Notes under the pieces: generated by a model | The model's database searches: none | What the model was told of the DNA's origin: nothing | What the model saw: the letters and a program-made list of their open reading frames with translations, nothing else | Program-made: the position numbers and the translations under genes | In this document: in pieces, positions 29,503-38,598 of the stretch | How positions within the stretch are numbered: position 1 is the stretch's first letter | Layout of the letters: every line of letters starts with the position of its first letter | Source: Pseudotabrizicola formosa | Lineage (GTDB): Bacteria; Pseudomonadota; Alphaproteobacteria; Rhodobacterales; Rhodobacteraceae | Direction: 5' to 3' | NCBI RefSeq assembly: GCF_002900965.1 | Contig: NZ_PJOM01000001.1 | Span: forward strand, 186,001-250,000 | DNA: 64,000 nucleotides

Positions 29503-30477
29503 ATGGCTGATACGATATTGCCTGCACTGACTGCCGAGGCGCATTGCCGCGCCGCGACCCGTGTGCTGCGCGTGGAGGGCGAAGCGCTTCTGACGCTGGC
29601 AGCGGCGCTGCCGGATGATTTCGCCGGCGCAGTTGCGGCACTGCTGGATCTGAAAGGCCGTGCCGTGCTGTCCGGCATCGGCAAGTCTGGCCATGTGGCC
29701 CGCAAGATTGCGGCCACGCTGGCTTCAACCGGGACGCCCTCGCTGTTCGTGCATCCGGCCGAGGCCAGCCATGGTGATCTGGGCATGGTGACGCCCGATG
29801 ACATCTGCATCCTTCTGTCGAACAGCGGCGAGACATCGGAGCTTCGCGACCTGATCGCGCATTGCGCGCGCTTTGACATTCCGCTGATCGGCATGTCGCG
29901 TGATCCGGAAAGCACGCTGATGCGGGCGGCGGATTACCGGCTGACCATTCCCGATCTGGCCGAGGCCTGTGCCATCGGCATGGCCCCCACCACCTCGACC
30001 ACGCTGATGATGGGGCTGGGCGATGCGCTGGCCGTGGCGCTGATGGAGGCACGGCAGTTCGAGGCAGACCAGTTCCGCACCTATCATCCGGGCGGCAAAC
30101 TGGGCGCGCAACTGACGATGGTGCGTCAGGTGATGCATGCTGCGGTGCCCTTGGTGCCAGAGGGCACGTCGATGCAAGGTGTGGTGCAGGCGATGACGGC
30201 AGGGGGGATGGGCGTGACCGGGGTGGTCGATGCCGAAGGCTTGCTGGTGGGTGTGGTCACCGATGGCGACTTGCGGCGCAATATCGTTGGCCTGCTGGAC
30301 CGTACGGCGGGCGATATCGCCTCGCGCATGCCAAAGACCGTGGCCCCGCAGACGCTGGCGGCCGAGGCTCTGGCCCTTGTGAACAAGTCGAAAATCTCGG
30401 TCCTGTTTGTCTGCGAAGACGGGCGGCCGGTGGGGATTGTGCATCTGCATGATCTTTTGCGCATTGGCGTGATGTAG
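29503..30477 (+). CDS. kdsD: Arabinose-5-phosphate isomerase
   Basis: A 324-aa enzyme converting ribulose-5-phosphate to arabinose-5-phosphate, the first step to KDO for lipopolysaccharide. An N-terminal SIS domain (about 40-175) has SGIGKSGHVARKI, EASHGDLGMV and LLSNSGETSEL; two CBS domains follow (about 205-320). It leads kdsD-kdsA-kdsB, with only 9 bp to kdsA. The ribosome site is AAGGAAGG. Confidence 0.94.
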   Translation: MADTILPALTAEAHCRAATRVLRVEGEALLTLAAALPDDFAGAVAALLDLKGRAVLSGIGKSGHVARKIAATLASTGTPSLFVHPAEASHGDLGMVTPDDICILLSNSGETSELRDLIAHCARFDIPLIGMSRDPESTLMRAADYRLTIPDLAEACAIGMAPTTSTTLMMGLGDALAVALMEARQFEADQFRTYHPGGKLGAQLTMVRQVMHAAVPLVPEGTSMQGVVQAMTAGGMGVTGVVDAEGLLVGVVTDGDLRRNIVGLLDRTAGDIASRMPKTVAPQTLAAEALALVNKSKISVLFVCEDGRPVGIVHLHDLLRIGVM

Positions 30478-30486
30478 GGAACGAAA

Positions 30487-31314
30487 ATGGATCAGCAAAC
30501 AGTCACGGTCGGCGATATCGCAATCGGGGGACGCGCGCCGATTGCGCTGATCTCTGGCCCGTGCCAGCTGGAAAGCTCGGCCCATGCCCGGATGATCTGT
30601 GAAGGGTTGCTGGAGGCCTGTGCGCCCACGGGCACGAAGGTCATCTTCAAGGCCAGCTATGACAAGGCGAACCGGTCATCGCTGAGCACCAACCGGGGCC
30701 TGGGGATGGAGATGGGCTTGCGCATCCTGTCGGATATCCGTGCCGAATATGGCGTGCCGGTGCTGACCGATGTGCACGAGCCGGCGCATTGCGCGATTGC
30801 GGCGCAGGCGGTGGATGTGTTGCAGATCCCGGCGTTTTTGTGCCGCCAGACCGACCTGCTGTTGGCGGCGGGCGAGACCGGGCTGGCCATCAATATCAAG
30901 AAGGGGCAGTTCCTGGCCCCTTGGGATATGAAAAACGTGGCGGCCAAGGTGGAAAGCACGGGCAACCGGCGGATCATGCTGTGTGAACGCGGCACGTCCT
31001 TTGGTTACAACACGCTGGTCACCGATTTCCGGGGCCTGCCGACCATGGCAGAAACCGGTTGGCCTGTGGTGTTCGATGCCACCCATTCGGTGCAGCAACC
31101 CGGCGGGCTTGGCGGGTCTTCGGGCGGGCAGCGGCAGTTTGCACCGGTGCTGGCGCGGGCGGCCTGCGCGGTTGGGGTATCGGCGCTGTTCATCGAAACG
31201 CATGAAGACCCGGACAACGCACCCAGTGACGGGCCGAACATGATCCATCTGCACAACATGAAATCTCTGATCGGCACGCTTTGTGCCTTTGACCGTCTGG
31301 CAAAAGGGCTTTGA
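30487..31314 (+). CDS. kdsA: 3-deoxy-8-phosphooctulonate synthase
   Basis: A 275-aa TIM-barrel enzyme condensing arabinose-5-phosphate with phosphoenolpyruvate to KDO-8-phosphate. Motifs include ISGPCQLES, FKASYDKANRSS, LTDVHEP, QIPAFLCRQTDLL and FDATHSVQQPGG. The second position Cys in the N-terminal GPC region and FLCRQTD are those seen in metal-independent and dependent KdsA alike, so the class is not decided. It is immediately followed by kdsB. Confidence 0.96.
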   Translation: MDQQTVTVGDIAIGGRAPIALISGPCQLESSAHARMICEGLLEACAPTGTKVIFKASYDKANRSSLSTNRGLGMEMGLRILSDIRAEYGVPVLTDVHEPAHCAIAAQAVDVLQIPAFLCRQTDLLLAAGETGLAINIKKGQFLAPWDMKNVAAKVESTGNRRIMLCERGTSFGYNTLVTDFRGLPTMAETGWPVVFDATHSVQQPGGLGGSSGGQRQFAPVLARAACAVGVSALFIETHEDPDNAPSDGPNMIHLHNMKSLIGTLCAFDRLAKGL

Positions 31315-31316
31315 CC

Positions 31317-32120
31317 ATGGACGCCTGCATCATCATTCCGGCGCGGTTTGCCAGCACACGCTATCCCGGCAAGCCGCTGGTGGCCCTGACCGGGGCCAAG
31401 GGCGTGGCGCGCAGCCTGATCGAGCGGTCGGTCATGGCGGGACGTGCGGCGTCTGACGGCAAGATCCCGATCTATGTTGCCACCGACGATGACCGCATCG
31501 CCGATGAGGCACGCCGGATCGGGGCCGATGTCATCATGACCTCGGATCAGTGCCGCAACGGCACCGAACGGGTGGCCGAAGCGGTGGCCGCGGCCGGCAT
31601 CACCGCGGATATCGTGGTGAACCTGCAAGGCGATGCGCCGCTGACCCCCGCCCATTTCGTGACCGCGCTGATCGATGCGATGCGGGCGGATCCCGACTGC
31701 GGGATGGCGACCCCCTTCCTGCGCTGCGATCCGGAAACGGTGGAAAACCTGCTGATGGACCGCCGCGCCGGGCGTGTGGGGGCGACGACAGTGGTGGCGG
31801 ACCGGGCAGGGCGGGCGCTCTATTTTTCCAAGGAGGTGATCCCCTTCACCAACGGGCGCGGCATCGTGAATGGCAAGGTGCCGGTGTTTCACCATGTCGG
31901 TGTCTATGCCTATCGCCCTGCCGCGCTCGCTGCCTACCAAAGCTGGGAACCGGGGCCGCTGGAAGGGCTGGAGGGGTTGGAGCAGCTGCGGTTTCTGGAA
32001 AACGGCCATCCGATCCGGATGGTCGAGGTCTCCGCCCCCGGTGCAGTGTTCTGGGAATTGAACAACCCCAGCGACGTGCCGCTGATCGAAGGTTATCTGG
32101 CGCGGATGGGATGGGATTGA
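31317..32120 (+). CDS. kdsB: 3-deoxy-manno-octulosonate cytidylyltransferase
   Basis: A 267-aa enzyme activating KDO with CTP to CMP-KDO. Start MDACIIIPARFASTRYPGKPL carries the nucleotide-binding loop; NLQGDAPLTP and YFSKEVIPF follow. ATG at 31317 is used; a TTG two codons earlier would overlap the kdsA stop. It ends inside the start of tusA. Confidence 0.95.
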   Translation: MDACIIIPARFASTRYPGKPLVALTGAKGVARSLIERSVMAGRAASDGKIPIYVATDDDRIADEARRIGADVIMTSDQCRNGTERVAEAVAAAGITADIVVNLQGDAPLTPAHFVTALIDAMRADPDCGMATPFLRCDPETVENLLMDRRAGRVGATTVVADRAGRALYFSKEVIPFTNGRGIVNGKVPVFHHVGVYAYRPAALAAYQSWEPGPLEGLEGLEQLRFLENGHPIRMVEVSAPGAVFWELNNPSDVPLIEGYLARMGWD

Positions 32121-32356
32121 GCGTGGTCTGGGACATCGAAGTCGATGCCGCGGGCCTCTTGTGTCCGTTACCGGTCTTGCGCGCGCGCAAGCGGCTGAAG
32201 ACGATGCAGGCCGGACAGGTGCTGAGGGTTCTTGCGACAGATCCTGCTTCTGTCATCGACATGCCGCATTTTTGCAGGCAGTCGGGAGACACTTTGCTCG
32301 CGGCGCATCAGGAGGGTGCCCTGCATGTGTTTCTGATCCGCAAAGGCTCAGATTAG
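32111..32356 (+). CDS. tusA: TusA-family sulfurtransferase
   Basis: An 81-aa small sulfur carrier. The invariant CPxP motif appears as GLLCPLPVLRARKRL with the persulfide Cys about residue 19. TusA proteins pass sulfur in tRNA thiolation, molybdenum cofactor or sulfur oxidation routes. ATG at 32111 overlaps kdsB by 10 bp; a GTG at 32123 would remove most of the overlap. Placement after the KDO genes but next to mobA suggests that sulfur transfer for molybdoenzymes is possible. Confidence 0.88.
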   Translation: MGLSVVWDIEVDAAGLLCPLPVLRARKRLKTMQAGQVLRVLATDPASVIDMPHFCRQSGDTLLAAHQEGALHVFLIRKGSD

Positions 32357-33208
32357 CGCCTGTTCCATCAGACTGGCCTGGCCCGCGCCAATGATCCATC
32401 CTTCCTCTGGGACAGGGTGGGGGATGGTAAAAAGCTGGCGCATATCCCGGGGGCCAAGACGGGACAGACAGCTGGCCAGCAGGCGCACCTGTGCTTCATC
32501 CGCGACCATGCCGGTGGTGGCGCAATGGCGTTGAACCGCATCTGCCAAGAGCGAAGGATAAACCTCGGCCAGAACGATGGGCGTGGTGGGCGGCTCGAAC
32601 GGCCAGACCGAGACCTGCCCTGCAAAGCGCTGCCGCAATCGGTTCAGCACGGGCAGGCCCGTCAGCACCTGCGCGCCAACGGCCCCCGCCCCTGCCAGTT
32701 GCCAGACAGGCTTTGGCGATGACCCCGGCTTGCGTGCGGCCAGATCGGTGGCGCGATGCGCCGACAGGCCCGGCGGGAGGGCGGGTTTCAGTCGCGGCAG
32801 TCCGGGGGTCGGCACGCGCTCGTTATTGCCCCAGAACGGGCCCTCCCCGGGGAAGACACTGTTCATTTCTGCGGCGATCCGGCGGTAATTGCTCACATTT
32901 CTGGGCGTGTCGGTCACCCGGTCCGCCAGCCAGGCCCACCATGACAGCGCGCAGCCTTGTCCCGTCAGGTGCGGGATGAATCCCACAGGCGCGCCAAAGG
33001 CAAAGTCAGCGCCAAGCAGCAGGCGGTGGTTCTGATCGAGGCTCTCCATCATCAGAGTCGCAAGGGCGGTTTCAGCGGCCGACCGGGTGGTTATGTTGCG
33101 GGCGATGCAACCGTCGCGCGATGCTTCCGCCAGCCAGATCGAATCCTTGCCGCGCTTTGGCCCTTTGGCGGCGGACCAGTCAAGAATTGCGATGCGATCA
33201 AAGATCAC
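32348..33208 (-). CDS. Uncharacterised RNase H-fold protein linked to mobA
   Basis: A 286-aa cytoplasmic protein. ILDWSAAKGPKRGKDSIWLA near the start, LLLGADFAFGAPVGF and late acidic residues (VLAEVYPSLL) look like the acidic metal site of DUF429-type predicted nucleases. In rhodobacterial genomes such genes beside mobA are often labelled as involved in molybdopterin guanine dinucleotide synthesis, without biochemical proof. It overlaps mobA by 11 bp and converges on tusA with a 9-bp overlap. Confidence 0.8.
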   Translation of the reverse strand: MIFDRIAILDWSAAKGPKRGKDSIWLAEASRDGCIARNITTRSAAETALATLMMESLDQNHRLLLGADFAFGAPVGFIPHLTGQGCALSWWAWLADRVTDTPRNVSNYRRIAAEMNSVFPGEGPFWGNNERVPTPGLPRLKPALPPGLSAHRATDLAARKPGSSPKPVWQLAGAGAVGAQVLTGLPVLNRLRQRFAGQVSVWPFEPPTTPIVLAEVYPSLLADAVQRHCATTGMVADEAQVRLLASCLSRLGPRDMRQLFTIPHPVPEEGWIIGAGQASLMEQALI

Positions 33209-33812
33209 GGCGGCCCATCCGCGCGCGCGCCAATGTCAGATCTTCGGGCGTGTTGATGTTGAAAAACGGGTCTTCACTTGCGTCAAACACTGCGGGCCGT
33301 GCTCCGTTTTGCATCGCCCATGTGATCACCTTGCGCTGCCCTGCGCACAGATCTCGGCGCAGGTCATGACGCAGGTCGGTTGACCATAGGCCAAACACCG
33401 GATGCCAGTCAGGCGCGTCAGCGGCTCCGGTGGCGGCAAGACTGATACGGGCGGAGCCGGCCGCAGCCTGCAGACTGGCAACCAGATTGATTGGAAAGAA
33501 CGGCGTGTCGGCAGCCACGGTCACAACCCTGTCGGCACCAAGTCCCGCTGCCCAATCCAGTGCAGCCAGTACCCCTGCCAACGGTCCGGGATGACCAGGC
33601 ATCGGGTCTGGCAGCACCGGAAGGCCGAAGGAAAAGCGCGCAGCATCGCCATTGGCGTTGATCGCCATGTCTTTCACCTGAGACGACAGCCTGCGGATCA
33701 CATGATGCAGGATGCTGTGATCATCCAGCATCAGCAGGCCCTTGTCGCCGCCTCCCATCCGCTGCGATTGACCGCCCGCCAGAATGACGCCAATCGGTGT
33801 GGCCGCTTGCAT
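33198..33812 (-). CDS. mobA: Molybdenum cofactor guanylyltransferase
   Basis: A 204-aa enzyme linking GMP to molybdenum cofactor to form the MGD cofactor of DMSO reductase-family enzymes. The GTP-binding motif ILAGGQSQRMGGGDKGLL is intact, and LAGVLAALDWA, VAADTPFFP and FFNINTPEDL match. ATG at 33812 is used; the open frame upstream is not homologous. First gene of a two-gene unit with the DUF429-like gene; divergent from the DUF2478 gene. Confidence 0.93.
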   Translation of the reverse strand: MQAATPIGVILAGGQSQRMGGGDKGLLMLDDHSILHHVIRRLSSQVKDMAINANGDAARFSFGLPVLPDPMPGHPGPLAGVLAALDWAAGLGADRVVTVAADTPFFPINLVASLQAAAGSARISLAATGAADAPDWHPVFGLWSTDLRHDLRRDLCAGQRKVITWAMQNGARPAVFDASEDPFFNINTPEDLTLARARMGRRDL

Positions 33813-33902
33813 GATCTGTCTTGCCCCCAGCGGGCGCTTTCGCGCATCGCTGGCATCATGTAAGCAGGGCCGTCGAGTTTCAAGCGGGGCGGGCAGGTGA
33901 AC

Positions 33903-34421
33903 ATGCTGGCATTTGTGTCTGCTGCAGAGCGGGGAGAGGGCGATCGGCTTTTGGCCCGTGTGGCCCAGCGACTGAGTGTCGCCGGGGTTTCCCTGGGCGG
34001 TGTGGTCCAGATGAACACCGAGACAGACCCAGACCGGCCCTGCGTCATGGATCTGCGCGTTCTGACCGATAGCAGCATCGTACGGATCAGCCAAAGCCTG
34101 GGCCGTCATGCGCAGGGGTGTCGGCTGGACGCTGCCGGGCTGGAAGACGCCGTCGGGCGCGTCGCTGAAGCGCTTTTGGTGGCACCGCCGCAGCTTCTGA
34201 TCCTGAACAAATTCGGCAAGCAAGAGGCCGAGGGCCGGGGCTTTCGGCCGGTCATTGCCCAAGCCATGGCGCTGGGCGTGCCAGTGCTGACGTCGGTGTC
34301 AGAGAAGAACAGGGCCGGGTTTGATCTGTTTGCCGGTGAGTGTGCCACGGCATTAGGGGCGGATGAGTCGGCAGTGATGGCGTGGTGCCAGCTTGCAACC
34401 ATTGTGCCCCAAAGCGTCTAG
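33903..34421 (+). CDS. DUF2478 family putative NTPase
   Basis: A 172-aa protein with the family segments LDAAGLEDAV and LILNKFGKQEAEGRGF. DUF2478 proteins are nucleoside-triphosphatase-like, lie near molybdenum or nitrogenase genes, and resemble MobB-type cofactor factors; the exact role is unknown. ATG at 33903 has AGG a few bases upstream; GTG at 33897 is in frame. It is divergent from mobA, 90 bp away. Confidence 0.84.
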   Translation: MLAFVSAAERGEGDRLLARVAQRLSVAGVSLGGVVQMNTETDPDRPCVMDLRVLTDSSIVRISQSLGRHAQGCRLDAAGLEDAVGRVAEALLVAPPQLLILNKFGKQEAEGRGFRPVIAQAMALGVPVLTSVSEKNRAGFDLFAGECATALGADESAVMAWCQLATIVPQSV

Positions 34422-34477
34422 AGCCGGGCTTGTTTGCCGTCTGGGCAGGGCATAGGCTGATCCGTGATCAGGCAGAG

Positions 34478-36712
34478 TCAGGGTGCCGGATCGATTGGCG
34501 CAATGGCCAAAAGGTCAGTGATTGCCTGCCGCGTGGCGGTGCTTTGATCCAGTTGCCTCTGGCCCGCCTGCAGGGGGGGGGCAGTGGCCAGGGCTTGATC
34601 CGGGTCAATCAGGCGGGCGACGGCGGCCCATGGGTCTGCTGCCGGTTCTGCATCGGCCGAGCCTGAAACGCCCACGGGTGCCGGGTTTTGCAGGCCATCC
34701 GCCTCATCTGCCGCGGATGTAAAGGTGCCCGACCAGCGCTGCAGACGTTGTGCCTCGGCTACATTCCCGGCCTCTTCCAGACGGTCGGCTGCCGATTCGA
34801 AATCGCCCAGGGCCGCGAAAGAGGCAGCCAGAAGATCGGCATCGGCATCAGGCAATGTTGGTGCCAGTGCCTGCAATGCCCCACGCGCATCGCCATTGGC
34901 CAAGGCGATTCTGGCAGCAAGATCAGGGTCGAGATCACCTTTTTGCGCCCATTCCGCCGCGATGTTGGGTAGCCCGGCGTCCAGGAGCCGTTCCGCCAGT
35001 TTGCTGCGGATGGCCAGTGGCAGGGTATCGCGTCGGGTCGGGTCAAGCCCGACGGCATGAAGCAACAGCTGTGTCTCGGCACCCACCTCACCCATCAGCA
35101 TCCAGACATCCTGCTCCAGTGCGGGCGAACCTTCCGCATGACCGAAAGCCGACGCAAAATCCCCCCCCAGCGCGGCACCATGGGTCAAGGCGCGGTCCAG
35201 CCGGGGTCGGAGAGGACCATTGCCATGTTCGAAAGAAAAGGCCTCCAGCGATAGAATGTCTTTGCCTTCGACTGGTTTCCGTTGTCGAAACCGCGCTTCG
35301 ACCAGGGTGAAAAGAGCCGCCATCGCGGTTTCCCCGGTCGCGCCCGCGGGCAGGGCGGCCTCCGCCTCTGCGGGCGCGCCTTCAAGCAGGGCACGGTCTG
35401 CCATCAGAAGATCGACCGTCGGATCATCCTGCGATGCCGCGCGGGCAAAGGAGTGCGTGACCACCTGGGCATTGGCAGCGTCGCCCGACCTCAGCAGTCG
35501 CTTCGCCACCTCTGGCCCAAGCATTGTGCGCAGATGGCCGGGCAGAGCCAGAAAGGTGCGGCTGATCGCAGGGCCGTTGACATAGGGCAGGATCTCTCCG
35601 TCAGGTGCCGCTAGCAGGGCCCAGAGCGCAGCCGCAGAGTCGCAGCTTTGCATAGAGAGAAACGGGTTGGCAGGCGGCTGGTCCCCATCCAGAAGATACG
35701 ACAGCCCGATGCGCAAGGCCGTGTCCTGTCCTGCGGGCAGGAAGCTGGAGAGGAGAAGGCGTGCCTCGGCGCCAAAGCCAAAATGCAGATGCGTGTTCAC
35801 GGCTTGCACCACACTCTCCCGGTCTGGGACGTCAAATTCGCTGAGCAGGGCGGCACGGGCGCGCGCCAGTTCTTGTGCGGCGTCTTCAGTCGCCGCCCAG
35901 GATCCGACATCGACTTCGGCAGGTGCAGGGCAATTGCTGCCCTGCACCATAAGATCGGGGGGCGAGTCTGGCCCCGATGTGATGCCTATGCCAGGCAACT
36001 CGAGGACGGCCGCGCGGGCATTGTCCGGCTGAGGAGCGGTGGTGTCTTCTGTAACCGGGTCAACCGGCCGTTCCCGCGGTTGCAACTCGACCACGCCTTG
36101 CGTCGCCCCGCGCCCCATTTCTTCAATCAGCATGGTGCGGAAATCCTGCAGCCGCAGGTCACTGTCCAGCCCGGCCACCTCGGGTTCCGCTGGAAGCGTG
36201 GAAGGGGATCGCTGACCCGGCATTGGCCGGGCAAGCCAGTCGTAGCGCGCGGTGCCACTGTTATCAGGGCGGGGCCGTATCGGCAGTGAAGGGCTGATCG
36301 GAGGGGCCAGAGTTCCATCGACAAGGCGACGTTCAAAGCTGGAATTCGGGGGGGGCGCACCGTCCCGGATGTCGATCACAAGAAACCTGCTGCCCAGTTC
36401 AAACGGAATGGCATGGCAAGGGCAATCAACGCCAAACAACAGATCACCATTGGCTGCGTCAACCCCGATGGAACGCAGCCTGTCCTTGGTGATCAGGTTG
36501 AACACCGACGACAGGTTGTAAGTGAGTCTTGGACCGGCAACTCGCAGGCCGTACCCCCCGGAGGTTCGCCCCAGAACCCAGTTTACCCGCGCCGGGAAGG
36601 TCAGCACGATGCGGGTAAATGCCCCGTGATCGCCGGTCCTGACCGAAACGCCCAATGTCTGCGCCTGCACCTGCCCGGCATAAAGGGTGAAGAGCAACAG
36701 CAGCAGCCTCAT
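34478..36712 (-). CDS. Large periplasmic protein coupled to motA, unknown function
   Basis: A 744-aa protein starting with a signal peptide (MRLLLLLFTLYAGQVQA, then QTL). Residues about 20-115 look like a beta-rich AMIN/secretin-N-like domain (TRIVLTFPARVNWVLG, SRFLVIDIRDG). A Pro/Thr/Asp-rich linker (about 115-260) precedes a long Ala/Leu-rich region (about 265-690) that reads as helical repeats of TPR or alpha-solenoid type. Its ATG overlaps the motA stop (ATGA), so the two are co-translated. In Sinorhizobium a periplasmic protein MotC supports the stator and MotE is its chaperone; with a MotE-like gene in this operon, a MotC-like role is plausible. No direct similarity could be checked. 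Confidence 0.88.
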   Translation of the reverse strand: MRLLLLLFTLYAGQVQAQTLGVSVRTGDHGAFTRIVLTFPARVNWVLGRTSGGYGLRVAGPRLTYNLSSVFNLITKDRLRSIGVDAANGDLLFGVDCPCHAIPFELGSRFLVIDIRDGAPPPNSSFERRLVDGTLAPPISPSLPIRPRPDNSGTARYDWLARPMPGQRSPSTLPAEPEVAGLDSDLRLQDFRTMLIEEMGRGATQGVVELQPRERPVDPVTEDTTAPQPDNARAAVLELPGIGITSGPDSPPDLMVQGSNCPAPAEVDVGSWAATEDAAQELARARAALLSEFDVPDRESVVQAVNTHLHFGFGAEARLLLSSFLPAGQDTALRIGLSYLLDGDQPPANPFLSMQSCDSAAALWALLAAPDGEILPYVNGPAISRTFLALPGHLRTMLGPEVAKRLLRSGDAANAQVVTHSFARAASQDDPTVDLLMADRALLEGAPAEAEAALPAGATGETAMAALFTLVEARFRQRKPVEGKDILSLEAFSFEHGNGPLRPRLDRALTHGAALGGDFASAFGHAEGSPALEQDVWMLMGEVGAETQLLLHAVGLDPTRRDTLPLAIRSKLAERLLDAGLPNIAAEWAQKGDLDPDLAARIALANGDARGALQALAPTLPDADADLLAASFAALGDFESAADRLEEAGNVAEAQRLQRWSGTFTSAADEADGLQNPAPVGVSGSADAEPAADPWAAVARLIDPDQALATAPPLQAGQRQLDQSTATRQAITDLLAIAPIDPAP

Positions 36713-37578
36713 GCCGCCTCCTGCTTGAGACCGCGAAGCGCCTCTTCAAGATCACCGAAGCTGGGGCGCACGGAATGGGGTGTGTTCTGACGTCCCACCT
36801 CTATGCAGATATTGGCCGGGTGATTGTGCAGATTGGCAATCAGCACCTCGCGGATCAGCTGATAGAAATGCGCATCCTCATCCACCACGGCCTTCACACG
36901 ACTGGCAAACGGTCCCACGATGCCATAGGCCAGAAACACGCCCAGAAAGGTGCCGACCAGTGCTCCACCAATCATTTTCCCCAGAATTTCAGGCGGTTGA
37001 TCGATCGACCCCATTGTTTTGATCACGCCCAGAACCGCCGCGACAATCCCCAGGGCGGGCAGAGCATCGGCCATGGATTGCAGCGCATGGCTGGAATGGA
37101 GGGCGTGGTTCTGCGTTGCCTCCATCCGTTTGTCGAGCACCTCTTCCACCTGATGCGGGTCATCGTAATTCATCGAGGCAGCGCGGAACGTGTCACAGAT
37201 CAGATCGACGGCCTCGTGGTCTTTCTGAATTTTCGGATAGCGCCCGAAGATGGTCGATGTTCCTGGGTTTTCGACATGTTCTTCGAGGCCGACTGGGTTG
37301 GACCGGGCGAGGCGGATCAGTTCAAAGAGCAGGCACAGCAGGTCACGGTAGTCTGACGGCTTCCAATGCGCGCCTTTGAAGACCTTGCCGACATCCTTGG
37401 CCGTGTGCTTGACCACAGAGATGTCGTTGGAAATCAGGAAGGCCCCTATGGCGGCCCCCCCGATCATCATCATTTCAAAGGGCAACGATTTCAGGATGAT
37501 CCCCAATTTGCCGCCCGCCAGCATATAGCCGCCAAACACCATCACAAAGATCACGCCAATGCCAATGAACCCAAACAT
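36709..37578 (-). CDS. motA: Flagellar motor stator protein MotA
   Basis: A 289-aa four-helix proton-channel subunit. Helices are near residues 3-20, 30-50, 172-192 and 203-225; ALPALGIVAAVLGVIKTMG and GALVGTFLGVFLAYG are the family-defining third and fourth helices. The large cytoplasmic loop contains LLCLLFELIRLARSNPVGLEEHVENP. motB is not in the window. It lies fourth in the fliL-led operon and is coupled to the large periplasmic protein gene. Confidence 0.95.
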   Translation of the reverse strand: MFGFIGIGVIFVMVFGGYMLAGGKLGIILKSLPFEMMMIGGAAIGAFLISNDISVVKHTAKDVGKVFKGAHWKPSDYRDLLCLLFELIRLARSNPVGLEEHVENPGTSTIFGRYPKIQKDHEAVDLICDTFRAASMNYDDPHQVEEVLDKRMEATQNHALHSSHALQSMADALPALGIVAAVLGVIKTMGSIDQPPEILGKMIGGALVGTFLGVFLAYGIVGPFASRVKAVVDEDAHFYQLIREVLIANLHNHPANICIEVGRQNTPHSVRPSFGDLEEALRGLKQEAA

Positions 37579-37641
37579 CCGGTTCCCATCCTGCTGTTGT
37601 TCGACGTGATCATTGCAGCCAAGCGTAAAGAAAGGCTGAGG

Positions 37642-38211
37642 TTATTCTTTCGGGGCAAGTGCATTGCGCCCGGCAATCAAGACGCTGATCGCATAGGCCG
37701 TTTCCGGTTGCATGCCCGCCAGGATTGCGGCGGCGGCATCAGGGCGCATGCGGCCGAGAAAGCCGGCGGCAAATTCTTGCGCCATCGTTTCGAAGATCGC
37801 AGCAGCCTCGGCGGGTTTCATCGCCTCATAAACCGTGGTCAGCCGCTGCAGGTCTTTTTCGGCGGCCCCATCCGCAATGGCGAGCGTCTCCCTGAGACTC
37901 GCCTCGGCAGCCTCAAGCTCCGCCAGTCGGGCCGTAAGCGCCGAGTCTGCAAGGGACAAGGCGGCAAGCCTGTCCTGCAAGGCGGCTTCGCGGGCTGCAA
38001 GGGCGGCGTCACGGTCGCGCAGCGCCTGTGCCAGTGCAGCGGGCGGCGCGGGACATTGCAGCGGTTCCGTACTGGCGACCGGGTCTTCGGCCGCCTGCAG
38101 CGCCATCGCGGTGCCAATGCCTTGGCCCAGTCGCAGGGCCCCGGCCGCCGCAAGGACCAATGCCAGCAATGCCAGTGTTCCGCGCCCGGCAAGTTTGGGG
38201 CGCAGCGTCAT
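37642..38211 (-). CDS. MotE-like / MgtE-N domain flagellar protein
   Basis: A 189-aa protein with one N-terminal membrane helix (about 12-33), a long coiled coil rich in Ala, Glu and Leu (about 60-115), and an MgtE-N-like helical domain near the C-terminus (YEAMKPAEAAAIFETMAQEFAAGFLGRM). NCBI-style annotation calls such proteins MotE; in Sinorhizobium MotE helps MotC to fold in the periplasm. It overlaps the DUF6468-like gene by 4 bp and precedes motA by 63 bp. Confidence 0.85.
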   Translation of the reverse strand: MTLRPKLAGRGTLALLALVLAAAGALRLGQGIGTAMALQAAEDPVASTEPLQCPAPPAALAQALRDRDAALAAREAALQDRLAALSLADSALTARLAELEAAEASLRETLAIADGAAEKDLQRLTTVYEAMKPAEAAAIFETMAQEFAAGFLGRMRPDAAAAILAGMQPETAYAISVLIAGRNALAPKE

Positions 38212-38588
38212 TCTGCAACCCTCAGCATCGTGCGCTCGGGTCGACGGCGCACGACTCGCAGGCGCTTGTCTTCAGTTGGCTCCTGCACGGGACCCGAAGC
38301 CTCTTCGGGCAGGTCGTGCATCGAGGCGAGAATCAGATCAAGCCGGGCGGCTGCCGCTTCGGCGCGGCGGACCTGATCCTCCAGTCCGGAGGCGGAGGTC
38401 TGGGCCGAGCTGCGTGCCCGTTCCAAGGCTTTCGTCATGTCGTCAACCTGCGCAGACAACACCGCAATCGCGCCGCCCATCGCAGATTCCAGCGCTGTAA
38501 ATCGCCGAAGCCGACGGGACAGGACCAAACAGTAGACCGAGACAGAAAACGCGCCGGCGGCCATCAGAAAGTCAGCAATCAGGTTCAT
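38208..38588 (-). CDS. DUF6468-like membrane-anchored flagellar-cluster protein
   Basis: A 126-aa protein with a single N-terminal helix (about 5-25), then a coiled coil (LESAMGGAIAVLSAQVDDMTKALERARSS region) and an Arg-rich tail. Proteins of this shape are regularly found after fliL in alphaproteobacterial flagellar operons and have been called DUF6468. No function is known; membrane tethering at the basal body is a guess. Confidence 0.75.
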   Translation of the reverse strand: MNLIADFLMAAGAFSVSVYCLVLSRRLRRFTALESAMGGAIAVLSAQVDDMTKALERARSSAQTSASGLEDQVRRAEAAAARLDLILASMHDLPEEASGPVQEPTEDKRLRVVRRRPERTMLRVAE

Positions 38589-38598
38589 GACGCCCCCT

